A stretch of DNA of 64,000 bases, from positions 98,166 to 162,165 of the forward strand of contig READ01000010.1 in assembly GCA_004293675.1 (NCBI GenBank), read 5' to 3'. Under the pieces are notes generated by a model. That model ran no database searches and was not told the origin of the DNA. It worked only from the letters and a program-made list of their open reading frames with translations. Of the stretch, positions 12,262 through 20,889 are shown one piece after another (position 1 is the stretch's first letter; each line of letters opens with the position of its first letter). This DNA is from Betaproteobacteria bacterium. Lineage in GTDB: Bacteria; Pseudomonadota; Gammaproteobacteria; Burkholderiales; Casimicrobiaceae. Both the position numbers and the translations under genes were made by a program.

Positions 12262-14682
12262 ATGTCTCGTGCCAACGTCAAGCTCAACCCCCAACGATTG
12301 CGCTGGTTAGACGACCTTCGGATGACGGATGTCCACGAGTTTGGCGGGAAAAACGCGTCGCTTGGTGAACTGCTCGGTGAGCTTTCAACGCAGGGCGTGA
12401 TGGTGCCCGGTGGTGTGGCAACCAGCGCCGCCGCCTTTCGTGATTTCCTAGCGCACAACCGCCTGACGGAGCGAGTTGGAGAGCGCCTTGTGGGTCTTGA
12501 TGTCAACGATGTACCTTCGCTAGTAAAGGCTGGCGCTGAGATCCGGGCGTGGATCGAAGCCGCCCCGTTGCAACCCGAGCTCGAAGCTGAATTGGCCGCC
12601 GCTGTCAACGCCCTAGAGACCGATGCAGGCGGACCGATCAGTTGGGCGGTTCGCTCGTCAGCCACTGCCGAAGATATGCCCGACGCGAGCTTCGCTGGGC
12701 AGCAGGAAACCTATCTCAATATCGTTGGCACACCGGCCATTCTTGATGCGGTTCGCCGAGTATTTGCCAGCCTGTACAACGACCGTGCCATTGCTTACCG
12801 AGTGCACACGGGTTATGCCGATATTCCGGTTGCGCTCTCTGCGGGCATTCAGCAGATGGTCCGTTCAGACACCGGTGCGGCAGGTGTGATGTTCACGCTC
12901 GATACCGAATCGGGATTCCGTGATGCGGTATTCCTCACCTCGAGCTATGGGCTCGGCGAAATGGTCGTTCAGGGCGCAGTCAATCCGGACGAGTTTTACG
13001 TCTACAAACCGAACCTTGCGGCGTCGCGTCCAGCGGTGCTACGTCGCAACTTGGGTAGCAAACGACAAAAGATGATTTTTGGCAGCGAAGCCAAAGCTGG
13101 AAAGTCGACGCAAATCGTCGACGTGGCAGCCGTCGATCAACAGCGCTTCTCGCTCACTGATAGCGAGGTCGAAACGCTTGCACACTATGCGGTAACCATC
13201 GAAAAGCACTACGGCCGACCGATGGATATCGAGTGGGGTAAAGACGGTCAAACCGGAAAGATCTACATCCTTCAAGCTAGGCCAGAAACGGTCAAATCAA
13301 GGGAAGTCGCCAATCGCTCGCTGGTGCGCTACCGGATCACTGACACAGCAACGCCGAAGACATTAACCACTGGCCGCGCCATCGGTCAAAAGATCGGACA
13401 AGGGACGGTAAGGATCGTCAAAAACGCGTCGGAGATGGACATCGTGCGAGACGGCGACGTGTTGGTAGCCGACATGACCGACCCGGATTGGGAACCGGTC
13501 ATGAAGCGAGCCAGCGCCATCGTGACCAATCGTGGTGGACGAACGTGTCATGCCGCAATTATTGCTCGTGAGCTTGGGATTCCCGCCGTAGTCGGTTGTG
13601 CCGACGCAACATCGAAACTCGCCGACGGTCAGTCGGTGACGGTCACCTGCGCCGAGGGCGATACCGGTCATGTTTACCAAGGTCTCATTGAGTTTGAACG
13701 CACCGAAGTCGCGCTCGACAATATGCCGCCCGCGCCGACGAAGGTGATGCTCAACGTCGCCAATCCCGACTTAGCATTTGAGTTTTCTCAAACGCCTAAC
13801 CACGGCGTGGGTTTAGCACGACTTGAGTTCATCATCAATCGCCAGATCGGTGTGCATCCGCGCGCGCTGCTTGATTTTGCGTCGCTCGAACCTGCGCTTC
13901 GCGAAAAAATTACAGAGAAGATGCACGGTTATGCGTCCCCTCGCGAGTACTTTGTGCAGCGTTTGGTCGAGGGAATTTCGACCATCGCCGCAGCCTTCGC
14001 GCCCCGCCCTGTGATCGTTCGGATGAGCGACTTCAAATCAAACGAGTATGCGAACTTGATGGGTGGCGCCGCGTACGAACCGCACGAAGAAAATCCCATG
14101 CTTGGATTTCGTGGCGCTTCGCGATACATCGCCGATGAGTTCCGCGAATGCTTTGCGCTTGAATGCGAAGCGTTGCGCTACGTCCGAAACGAAATGGGTT
14201 TGACCAACGTCGAAATCATGATCCCGTTTGTTCGGACAACGTCCGAAGCCCGCGCTGTGGTCGACGCGCTCGCCACGCAAGGCTTGGCGCGCGGTAAGAA
14301 CGGTCTGCGGCTGATCATGATGTGTGAAGTGCCGTCAAACGCCATTCTGGCCGAAGAATTTTTAGAGTATTTCGACGGTTTTTCAATTGGATCGAACGAT
14401 CTAACGCAACTCACCCTTGCCGTTGATCGCGATTCTGGCGGCTCGATTTCAAAGACCTTCGACGAACGCGATCCAGCCGTGAAAAAGATGCTCGGATTTG
14501 CGATCGATGCCTGTATCGCCAAAGGGAAATACGTGGGAATTTGCGGCCAGGGGCCGTCGGACCATCCCGATTTGGCGGCTTGGCTGGTTGATCGCGGGAT
14601 TGAATCGCTCTCGCTCAACCCCGACGCAGCGATCGATACTTGGTTGATGCTGGCTAAGCTCAAAGCGGCGAAGGTCAATTGA
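12262..14682 (+). CDS. ppsA: Phosphoenolpyruvate synthase
   Basis: An 806-residue enzyme that makes PEP from pyruvate and ATP, a step in gluconeogenesis. It has an N-terminal ATP-grasp domain ([31 protein letters not shown] near the start; [21 protein letters not shown]). The central swivelling phosphohistidine domain carries catalytic H430 in [21 protein letters not shown], with the regulatory threonine two residues before the histidine. A C-terminal TIM barrel ends with [10 protein letters not shown]. Length fits the family. The PpsR-type regulator encoded nearby is expected to phosphorylate that threonine. Confidence 0.97.
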   Translation: MSRANVKLNPQRLRWLDDLRMTDVHEFGGKNASLGELLGELSTQGVMVPGGVATSAAAFRDFLAHNRLTERVGERLVGLDVNDVPSLVKAGAEIRAWIEAAPLQPELEAELAAAVNALETDAGGPISWAVRSSATAEDMPDASFAGQQETYLNIVGTPAILDAVRRVFASLYNDRAIAYRVHTGYADIPVALSAGIQQMVRSDTGAAGVMFTLDTESGFRDAVFLTSSYGLGEMVVQGAVNPDEFYVYKPNLAASRPAVLRRNLGSKRQKMIFGSEAKAGKSTQIVDVAAVDQQRFSLTDSEVETLAHYAVTIEKHYGRPMDIEWGKDGQTGKIYILQARPETVKSREVANRSLVRYRITDTATPKTLTTGRAIGQKIGQGTVRIVKNASEMDIVRDGDVLVADMTDPDWEPVMKRASAIVTNRGGRTCHAAIIARELGIPAVVGCADATSKLADGQSVTVTCAEGDTGHVYQGLIEFERTEVALDNMPPAPTKVMLNVANPDLAFEFSQTPNHGVGLARLEFIINRQIGVHPRALLDFASLEPALREKITEKMHGYASPREYFVQRLVEGISTIAAAFAPRPVIVRMSDFKSNEYANLMGGAAYEPHEENPMLGFRGASRYIADEFRECFALECEALRYVRNEMGLTNVEIMIPFVRTTSEARAVVDALATQGLARGKNGLRLIMMCEVPSNAILAEEFLEYFDGFSIGSNDLTQLTLAVDRDSGGSISKTFDERDPAVKKMLGFAIDACIAKGKYVGICGQGPSDHPDLAAWLVDRGIESLSLNPDAAIDTWLMLAKLKAAKVN

Positions 14683-14701
14683 TGTTGTTGCGATCCTGCG
14701 C

Positions 14702-15079
14702 GTGACGATGCGTCGTTGTTGGGTCGCTGCGCTGTTGTGTGTGACTGTGATTGCGGGCATCGTGACCTCGATTTACGCTCAGGGTTGGGCGCTGCTGCCA
14801 ACGCTTATCGCTGCTGTCGTGCTCTTGTTTGCGTGGCGTGAAAGCCCGCGACATCAGCAACATGCAGTTGAGTGTGCCCGCGAGCTACTCTCCGAGCTGG
14901 CGACGTCCCATGTCGCCAAGGCGCAACCCGACTCGACACCGATGCTTGCATTTGTCACGCCGATGTTGATGGTGCTGCGCGAGCGAACAGGCCGTCACTT
15001 TGTTGTGTTTCGCGATGAACTGGAAGGGGGCACTTGGCGCAACCTCAGCGCCGCGTTGAGGTTGCAGCGGGCTCGGTAA
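14702..15079 (+). CDS. Short membrane protein of unknown function
   Basis: A 125-residue protein (GTG start; ATG at 14708 is an alternative) with two closely spaced hydrophobic segments near the N-terminus (about residues 7-25 and 29-45). A soluble tail of ~75 residues ends GRHFVVFRDELEGGTWRNLSAALRLQRAR. Two short membrane helices followed by a small domain of this kind recall YgfX/CptA-like proteins, but I see no decisive motif and do not assign it. It follows ppsA by 19 bp and may be co-transcribed with it. Confidence 0.55.
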   Translation: MTMRRCWVAALLCVTVIAGIVTSIYAQGWALLPTLIAAVVLLFAWRESPRHQQHAVECARELLSELATSHVAKAQPDSTPMLAFVTPMLMVLRERTGRHFVVFRDELEGGTWRNLSAALRLQRAR

Positions 15080-15118
15080 AGTTTTTTGCGCGCATCGTCG
15101 TGGAGTAGCGAACTCGAG

Positions 15119-15148
15119 TTGCGAAACTAATTTAAATGTGGCTATAAT
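15119..15148 (+). promoter_or_regulatory. Likely sigma-70 promoter of the tRNA pair
   Basis: A TATAAT hexamer (15143-15148) lies 14 bases before the tRNA-Ala gene, with a TTGCGA -35-like hexamer 18 bases further upstream (15119-15124). No other promoter is apparent before the tRNAs. Confidence 0.5.
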
Positions 15149-15161
15149 TAAAGTCTTGATT

Positions 15162-15237
<76 letters not shown>

Positions 15238-15282
15238 CTAACAAGATTCGGTGCCAACCGAATGACACGTAGAAGTTCCTAA

Positions 15283-15358
15283 GTCCCCATCGTCTAGAGG
15301 CCTAGGACACGACCCTTTCACGGTTGTAACAGGGGTTCGAATCCCCTTGGGGACGCCA
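15283..15358 (+). tRNA. tRNA-Glu(TTC)
   Basis: A 76-base cloverleaf starting GTCCCCATCG and ending in an encoded CCA. The anticodon stem CGACC/GGTTG encloses CTTTCAC, anticodon TTC. The acceptor stem GTCCCCA/TGGGGAC is fully paired. It is the second gene of a two-tRNA unit that ends at a hairpin 16 bases downstream. Confidence 0.97.
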
Positions 15359-15374
15359 AGATTCGAGTGAAACT

Positions 15375-15397
15375 GAGCCGCCCCGTGCGGCTCTTTT
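15375..15397 (+). terminator. Rho-independent terminator after the tRNA pair
   Basis: The hairpin GAGCCGC-CCCGT-GCGGCTC is followed by TTTTC. Position and form fit termination of the tRNA transcript. Confidence 0.85.
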
Positions 15398-15675
15398 CAT
15401 TTCTGGCGCGCCAATGGCGAGTTTGAGCCTAGATTCCCTACAGTCTTAATGTGTGCCGTTGGCGCAACGCATTGATTCACTTGAACGTCAGTAAGCGCTG
15501 TCGTGGATGCGCGGCCTATCAACGCTCCGCAGCAGCGCGATATCGGTCGCGTCACGCAATACACCAAGGCGCGGCGGACTCTTCTCTCAACATAAGCACT
15601 CCAGTTCGCCAGCGATTACAGCGCGTCGCTTTTTTGCCGTGAAATCTCGCTCAAGTCGTTGTTTACGTTTGTTGA

Positions 15676-15913
15676 GTCGACTCCGACGAAATTTGGGATA
15701 GGATCAATGGCGCGGATCGACAGCGCAGCGACATCGATAAACTCATTGGGTCGGTGCCCGAAGTCATTCATGCACTTGTCGAAGTATTTCACGTTGCAAC
15801 CCGACGATTTGATTTACACAGGTACGCCAGAAGGCGTCGGCAAAGTTGGGCGCGGACAAACCTTGCGCGGCGGTATCGCGGGGCTCGGTGAGCTCAGTGT
15901 ATGCGTGAAATAA
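15676..15913 (+). pseudogene. Frameshifted 3' remnant of fumarylpyruvate hydrolase
   Basis: Two frames together spell the C-terminal end of a fumarylacetoacetase-fold hydrolase of the gentisate pathway. Frame 1 (15676-15770) reads INGADRQRSDIDKLIGSVPEVIH. Frame 2 continues (15771-15913) as LSKYFTLQPDDLIYTGTPEGVGKV and ends with a stop. The break at about 15770 is a net +1. The first two thirds of the gene, including the metal-binding residues, are missing; the 260 bases before it show nothing recognisable. It lies just before gentisate 1,2-dioxygenase, where an intact hydrolase gene is expected. Confidence 0.8.
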
Positions 15914-15935
15914 ATGAATTATTAAGGAGCACGAG

Positions 15936-16973
15936 ATGAATGCATCGCCTGCAACCAACGCGGATCGCGAAGCGTTTTACGCGCGCATTGATCCGCAGAA
16001 CATGGCACCGCTGTGGACGCGACTTAAGTCGCTCGTGCCTGCCGCGCCGACACCGATTGGTGTGCCGCATCAATGGCGCTATGCGGACGTGCGCCCGTTC
16101 GTACTCGAATCGGCGCAACACATCAGCGCGGCAGAAGCCGAGCGGCGCGTGTTGATTCTTGAAAACCCAGCGTTGCGCGGTTCATCGCAAATCACGAGCT
16201 CACTGTACGCGGGCATTCAGCTCATCATGCCAGGCGAAGTGGCCCCCGCACATCGCCACACGCAGTCCGCGCTGCGACTCGTGCTCGAAGGCAGTGGCGC
16301 ATACACTGCAGTCGATGGCGAAAAGACGATCATGCAGCCGGGCGATTTCGTGATCACGCCGTCATGGACTTGGCATCACCACGGTCACGAAGCAACCGGG
16401 CCGATGGTGTGGCTCGACGGCCTTGACATTCCGATGCTCGCGCACTTCAACAGCACGTTTCGCGAAGATCATCATCAAGCCGAAGCCAACATCACGCGAC
16501 CAACCGGCGATTCGATGGCACGCTACGGCAGCGGTCTGCTTCCGCTCAATCACAAAAGCGACTCGCTCAATTCACCGGTGTTCAATTATCCATACGCTCG
16601 CACTCGCGAAGCGCTCGCGCGACTCGCACACGCAGGCGCACCCGACGTGCATCAGGGCTACGTCATGCGCTACGTGAATCCCGTTGATGGCGGCTGGGCA
16701 ATGCCAACGATGGCAACCACGATTCGTTTGCTACCCGCGGGCTTCGAAACACACACTTATCGCTCCAGCGAGAGCGCAATCTTCGTCTGCCTTGAAGGTG
16801 AAACTACGATCAACGTAGGCGAGCAAAAACTCTCGCTGCAACCGGAAGACGTCGCCGTCGTTCCGGGATGGATGCCCTACACGCTGAATGCGAAAAGCGA
16901 ATCAGTGCTGTTTTGTTTTTCTGATCGTGTTGCGCAGGAGAAGCTCGGCTTCTTCAGAGAGGCGCGGCAGTAG
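15936..16973 (+). CDS. Gentisate 1,2-dioxygenase
   Basis: A 345-residue bicupin enzyme that opens the ring of gentisate (2,5-dihydroxybenzoate) to maleylpyruvate. The iron ligands are in the first cupin: H106 and H108 (PAHRHTQSALR) and the histidine cluster 147-149 (SWTWHHHGHE). A second cupin follows (ESAIFVCLEGETTINVG). The ribosome site AAGGAG lies six bases before the ATG. It is flanked by a broken fumarylpyruvate hydrolase and by genes for a salicylate-5-hydroxylase-type oxygenase on the opposite strand, which would supply gentisate. Confidence 0.93.
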   Translation: MNASPATNADREAFYARIDPQNMAPLWTRLKSLVPAAPTPIGVPHQWRYADVRPFVLESAQHISAAEAERRVLILENPALRGSSQITSSLYAGIQLIMPGEVAPAHRHTQSALRLVLEGSGAYTAVDGEKTIMQPGDFVITPSWTWHHHGHEATGPMVWLDGLDIPMLAHFNSTFREDHHQAEANITRPTGDSMARYGSGLLPLNHKSDSLNSPVFNYPYARTREALARLAHAGAPDVHQGYVMRYVNPVDGGWAMPTMATTIRLLPAGFETHTYRSSESAIFVCLEGETTINVGEQKLSLQPEDVAVVPGWMPYTLNAKSESVLFCFSDRVAQEKLGFFREARQ

Positions 16974-17065
16974 TGCTTCGAATCACGGCGCTTTGAGGCG
17001 CGAGCGGGCGCAGGCTTGGTTACGAGCGGCGCTGCGTCCGTGCCTCTTATTCACTGCATCATGCT

Positions 17066-17395
17066 TCAGTGCTCGATATTGAGCAGTACGAAGACGCGAC
17101 TGTTTTCAATTTTCACGGGATAGGATCTGATCTCCTCTGTGGCGGGTGCGCAGCTGGCGCGGCCTGTTCGGACGTCGAATTTTCCTTGATGTAGCGGGCA
17201 TTCGATGTCGTAGCCGTCGAGAAAGCCGTCGCACAGGCGGGCATTGCCATGGGTGCAGATGCCGTCGGTGGCGAAGACTTCACCGTTGACTCGGTAAAGC
17301 GCAATTTCTCGGTCGGGTAGATCGATGCCGAGTGTCATTTCGTCGCTTGAGATGTCGTACTCGACGGCGACTTCGGTCCAGTTTTCTGTGGTCAT
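17066..17395 (-). CDS. Rieske ferredoxin of the ring-hydroxylating oxygenase
   Basis: A 109-residue Rieske [2Fe-2S] protein with the ligand pairs C47-x-H49 (ICTHG) and C66-x2-H69 (CPLHQG), the usual size of NagAb-type ferredoxins. It carries electrons from a reductase to the oxygenase. It starts two bases after the small-subunit gene and is the last gene of the unit. The reductase component is not in this window. It converges on the gentisate dioxygenase gene. Confidence 0.9.
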   Translation of the reverse strand: MTTENWTEVAVEYDISSDEMTLGIDLPDREIALYRVNGEVFATDGICTHGNARLCDGFLDGYDIECPLHQGKFDVRTGRASCAPATEEIRSYPVKIENSRVFVLLNIEH

Positions 17396-17397
17396 GG

Positions 17398-17874
17398 TTA
17401 GATCGGATAAATAATCGAATTCGGAATCATTTCGCTATCGTAGATGCATTGGCGCGATTTGAGTTTGAGCCCGGCTTCGGTGTGAACGATTTCGTCAATG
17501 TAGCGCCCCGCGTTGTAGACGGTTGAGAGTTCGCTGAGCTTGGTGCGGATCACTACGTAGTTTGCTTCGCATTTGATGCACTCGTCGGTCACCGATTGAA
17601 TTAGCGGCGCGCCCACGATGTGCCGTTGGTAGTACGGGTCGTGAAACAGCGTTTCTTTGATGCCGTAGGCGCGGTCTCTGAGCATGCCTTTGCTCTCGAA
17701 CGACAGCGTGGCTAGCGGAAAACCGCGCTCGAAATTTTCTCGCGGTTGAATGCGATACACGCAGTCATCGATGAAACAATCAACCCATGCATCCCAATCG
17801 TTGGCATCGACTGCGCTCGCATAGCGCGCGTGGAGTTGGGTTACTGCGAAATGCGTTTCGATGTGTTTGCTCAT
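17398..17874 (-). CDS. Ring-hydroxylating oxygenase small subunit (salicylate 5-hydroxylase type)
   Basis: A 158-residue beta subunit with the cystatin-like fold expected of aromatic-ring dioxygenases ([44 protein letters not shown]). Length matches NagH. It has no catalytic residues of its own and stabilises the alpha subunit. A 143-bp gap with a dispersed repeat separates it from the large-subunit gene. The name is inferred from the partners and the adjacent gentisate dioxygenase. Confidence 0.85.
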   Translation of the reverse strand: MSKHIETHFAVTQLHARYASAVDANDWDAWVDCFIDDCVYRIQPRENFERGFPLATLSFESKGMLRDRAYGIKETLFHDPYYQRHIVGAPLIQSVTDECIKCEANYVVIRTKLSELSTVYNAGRYIDEIVHTEAGLKLKSRQCIYDSEMIPNSIIYPI

Positions 17875-17888
17875 GTTTTTTTGCAGTG

Positions 17889-17985
17889 TTTTTTGACGCA
17901 GATTTACGCTGATTTAATTTGGATTTACGAGGATTTCTTTTTAAGAATCGCTACAAGTGTTTTCAGAATCTGCGCCAAAAGAAAA
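17889..17985. repeat. Dispersed GACGCAGATT-type repeat between large- and small-subunit genes
   Basis: The sequence contains TGACGCAGATTTACGCTGAT (17893-17912), then a related GGATTTACGAGGATTT and the inverted fragment AATCTGCGCCAAAAG. Related sequence recurs at 51771-51810 and, inverted, at 51877-51922. It lengthens the intergenic gap inside an otherwise tight operon. Confidence 0.6.
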
Positions 17986-18017
17986 CGATGGGTCCTCATT
18001 AACCCAGCGACTGGTGC

Positions 18018-19298
18018 TTATTCATTCATCACTTTCCGCCAGTACGCATACATTCCGCGAATGAGCGTTTCGGTGACCATGTGATCGGTGTCGCCCACGT
18101 CGCGGCCGCCGAGCTCGGCGAGCGCGCGATGACTCGGCTTTTGTTCGAAGCCTTTTTGTGAAAGCTCGATTACTTCACCATCGTCGGCCGAAACGAATCC
18201 GGCGGGGCCGAACAAATTCGATTGCCGCAGTCGTCGCTCAGTCATTTCGGGGGTGTCGTCTTCATAGCCAAAATGCGTCCAAACAAAATCAAATTCGCCA
18301 TTGCCGCGCGGTTGAATGTGGCGCGTCGATACGCTGTTGACCTGTTGCTGCAAGATCACACTCGGGAAGAGGGTGGTCATCACCGCAGTGGGGCCGTTCC
18401 ACCAAGCTTCGGGAACGATGTCTAAAAATCGCGCGTCGTGTAACTTCATCGTTTCTTTGAAGCTCGACACTTTGCTGACTTCATTGGCGGCTTGCGCATT
18501 GCCTCGCGTTGAAATCATCGCTGCGTGACGAAAGTGTTTGTCCATTTTGAGTTCGGATTTGTTGTCTGCTCGCCATAGCCCAAACGTGACAAACCAGGTG
18601 TGCAGCAAGCCGGGGTGATACGGGTCTTTGATGTTTTCCTGCATCAATTTCCAGTTACCAGGAATACGCTGCCGGTTGTAGCCGAGGATTTTTAACGTGC
18701 GGCCATCGAACATGCGATCAAAGTACGCCAGCACTGTCTCGCCCACGAAATCCTCAAACGATTCCATAGCGTGATCGAAGGTGGCAAATACCACACCGCC
18801 GCGCGTTGCAACACGCAGTTTGTTCAAACCGTTGTCTTCGGTCTTGAAGTCAGCGGGCATGCCGCCGTTGACTTTACCGTCTTGTTTTACGCCGCGCCGA
18901 AACGGTACACCTTGCAAATCGCCTTTGAGCGTGTAGCTCCATTGGTGATACGGGCACACGAATTCTTTTCGATTGCCGTGGCGCTCGCGACAAAACTGCA
19001 TGCCGCGGTGCGCGCACACGTTCTCGAATACGTTGACCTTGCCATCGGCGTCCCGCGACATGACAACCGAGCGCTCGCCGACGGCGGTGCGCTTAAAGTC
19101 CCCTACGTTTGGAATCTCGGCTTCGAGCCCGATGTAACACCAATGGCTCTTGTAGAAAAACGCTTCGAGCTCTCGCTGATGTAGCTGGGCATCGGTGTAG
19201 ACCTGAAAAGGAATGCGGCTGGTGCCGTTTTCATACCAGTTTAGAGACGACTCCTTTGCGCTTAATTTAACTGCGGCAGCCGTTTCGATTGCATTCAT
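18018..19298 (-). CDS. Ring-hydroxylating oxygenase large subunit (salicylate 5-hydroxylase type)
   Basis: A 426-residue alpha subunit. The Rieske centre has C95-x-H97 (CAHRGMQFC) and C115-x2-H118 (CPYHQW). The mononuclear-iron region carries the D/H/H pattern in KDPYHPGLLHTWF. Length and context (adjacent gentisate 1,2-dioxygenase, Rieske ferredoxin, LysR regulator) point to conversion of salicylate to gentisate, as by NagG/NagH; another substituted benzoate cannot be excluded. I chose the ATG at 19298, with GGAGA eight bases upstream; the frame is open for 18 more codons into the intergenic region. It is first in the minus-strand unit. Confidence 0.87.
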   Translation of the reverse strand: MNAIETAAAVKLSAKESSLNWYENGTSRIPFQVYTDAQLHQRELEAFFYKSHWCYIGLEAEIPNVGDFKRTAVGERSVVMSRDADGKVNVFENVCAHRGMQFCRERHGNRKEFVCPYHQWSYTLKGDLQGVPFRRGVKQDGKVNGGMPADFKTEDNGLNKLRVATRGGVVFATFDHAMESFEDFVGETVLAYFDRMFDGRTLKILGYNRQRIPGNWKLMQENIKDPYHPGLLHTWFVTFGLWRADNKSELKMDKHFRHAAMISTRGNAQAANEVSKVSSFKETMKLHDARFLDIVPEAWWNGPTAVMTTLFPSVILQQQVNSVSTRHIQPRGNGEFDFVWTHFGYEDDTPEMTERRLRQSNLFGPAGFVSADDGEVIELSQKGFEQKPSHRALAELGGRDVGDTDHMVTETLIRGMYAYWRKVMNE

Positions 19299-19390
19299 TG
19301 CATAGTCTCCGTGGGTCTCGTTACACAGTCGTACGTCGAACGTTTGCACCATTATGTGGTTTATGCGACATTTACAAAATAGAGATCAGT

Positions 19391-19410
19391 AGAGTTTGTT
19401 TATTTACTCT
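19391..19410. promoter_or_regulatory. Candidate LysR-type operator between regulator and oxygenase genes
   Basis: The dyad AGAGT-N10-ACTCT lies in the 136-bp divergent region between the oxygenase large subunit and the LysR gene. LysR regulators often bind such a dyad near their own promoter. This is position plus symmetry only. Confidence 0.4.
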
Positions 19411-19434
19411 GTGAATGTTTAACGGAGCCGTTTC

Positions 19435-20340
19435 ATGAAATTCGATTTGAACTTGATTCGCGTTTTCGATGCTTTGATGACTGAGCGTCGCGTTTCGCTG
19501 GCTGCGGAGCGGATCGGACTAACGCAACCTGCGCTTAGCAATGCGCTGGCGCGTTTGCGCATTGCGCTGGGCGATGAGCTGTTCACGCGCTCCCCATCGG
19601 GGATGCAGCCGACGCCGTTCGCCGTCGACATCGCACCGACAATACGCGAGGCGTTGCGGTCGTTGGAGCAGGCAATCGTTCGCCGGACGACATTTGACTG
19701 CGCAACGGGTGTGCGGCGATTTCGCATTGCGATGACCGATATTGGTGAGGCCTATTTTTTACCGAAACTCATGCACTATCTTGAGACTCACGCGCCGGCC
19801 GTAACGGTGGCCACCGTACGCAACAGCGAGGTCGATGTTGCCAGCGAACTTGCCACCGGCGGCGTAGACCTGGCGCTCGGCTGGATGCCTAAGCTCGGCC
19901 CTGGATTTTTCCAGCGGCGTCTATTCGAACAACATCATCGCTGTTTGATGTCGGCAAATCATCCGTTGGCCAAAGGTGCGCTCACATTGCCACGCTTTTT
20001 AAAGGCGAAGCACGCGGTTGTAATCTCGGCTGGCACGGGGCACGCCCGCGTCGAGACGATCATGCGTCAACGCGGGATCAAACGAATCATTGCGCTGGAA
20101 TTGCCGCATTTCGCAGCGGTGCCCTACATCGTCCAAAACACGGCGCTCATCGCTACTGTTCCGGAAAAGTTGGTCGATGGCGCTTTGCTCCCATCGGGAC
20201 TTGTTGTTCGTGTGCCCCCGATTGACGAGCTTTCATTTCAAGTCAATATGTTTTGGCATCGACGCGTACACGAAGACGGGGCTAACAAATGGTTACGCAA
20301 CGCAGTTGCTGTGTTGTTCCAAGAAAGTAAGTCACTCTAA
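19435..20340 (+). CDS. LysR-family transcriptional regulator
   Basis: A 301-residue regulator. The N-terminal winged helix-turn-helix is clear (LIRVFDALMTERRVSLAAERIGLTQPALSNALARLR, residues 6-41), followed by a LysR substrate-binding domain. The ribosome site GGAG lies eight bases before the ATG. It is divergent from the salicylate-5-hydroxylase-type genes and resembles NagR/NahR-like regulators in size and location, so it probably activates those genes in response to the aromatic substrate or a relative of it. The effector is inferred. Confidence 0.9.
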   Translation: MKFDLNLIRVFDALMTERRVSLAAERIGLTQPALSNALARLRIALGDELFTRSPSGMQPTPFAVDIAPTIREALRSLEQAIVRRTTFDCATGVRRFRIAMTDIGEAYFLPKLMHYLETHAPAVTVATVRNSEVDVASELATGGVDLALGWMPKLGPGFFQRRLFEQHHRCLMSANHPLAKGALTLPRFLKAKHAVVISAGTGHARVETIMRQRGIKRIIALELPHFAAVPYIVQNTALIATVPEKLVDGALLPSGLVVRVPPIDELSFQVNMFWHRRVHEDGANKWLRNAVAVLFQESKSL

Positions 20341-20889
20341 TGGACTTGTTCGCTCGCTGAAGCAACGCGTGTTTGAATTGCCCCCTGAAGTTGAACAAAC
20401 GGTCGGGCCTGCGATGACGACGTAGGAGACGAAATGTAGGGCCCAGTGTTGAAGGGCTTGTCGGCAGGTGAATGCGGCGTGAAACGACTGGCGTGCGTCT
20501 GTCCCGCGTCTGAAGATAAATTCGCACCTGCGTGATTGAGCAACGCGTTCATGCATCAACCTGCTTTGCCCAAAGCGGAGCGTGGAAAGCGGGCAGTTCA
20601 TGCTGCTGGCCGGGTGTCAGCGATGGGTCGCTCTAGGCTTTTGTATTAATGACTTACTACCGGTTAACCAGTTTAAATATGGGCTTTTTCACTTATAGAT
20701 AATTTTTTGAAAGACATCAAAAATGACTTGTAGCCCAAATAAATAAAGGGTTTCAATAATATTGCTGTATCGAATGCTGTCGCTAGTTTTAACGAGGTTC
20801 AGATTGAACGTAAAGTTGCGTGAAGTCGGTGTTGTGCAGACTGCTGCCGCGACGTCGCAGCAAACGGCGATCACTCCTAGAATCGAGGC
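20341..20889. other. 549-bp gap without a recognisable gene
   Basis: No frame here has convincing coding character. The second half (about 20640-20800) is distinctly A+T-rich. It contains the inverted pair ATATGGGCT (20677-20685) and AGCCCAAAT (20732-20740), which could close a stem over about 46 bases. I see no transposase or tRNA. Confidence 0.6.

Noticed and set aside
20282..20601. Minus-strand frames after the LysR gene
   Set aside because: Composition looks non-coding, no ribosome site, overlaps the end of LysR and shows no recognised motif.
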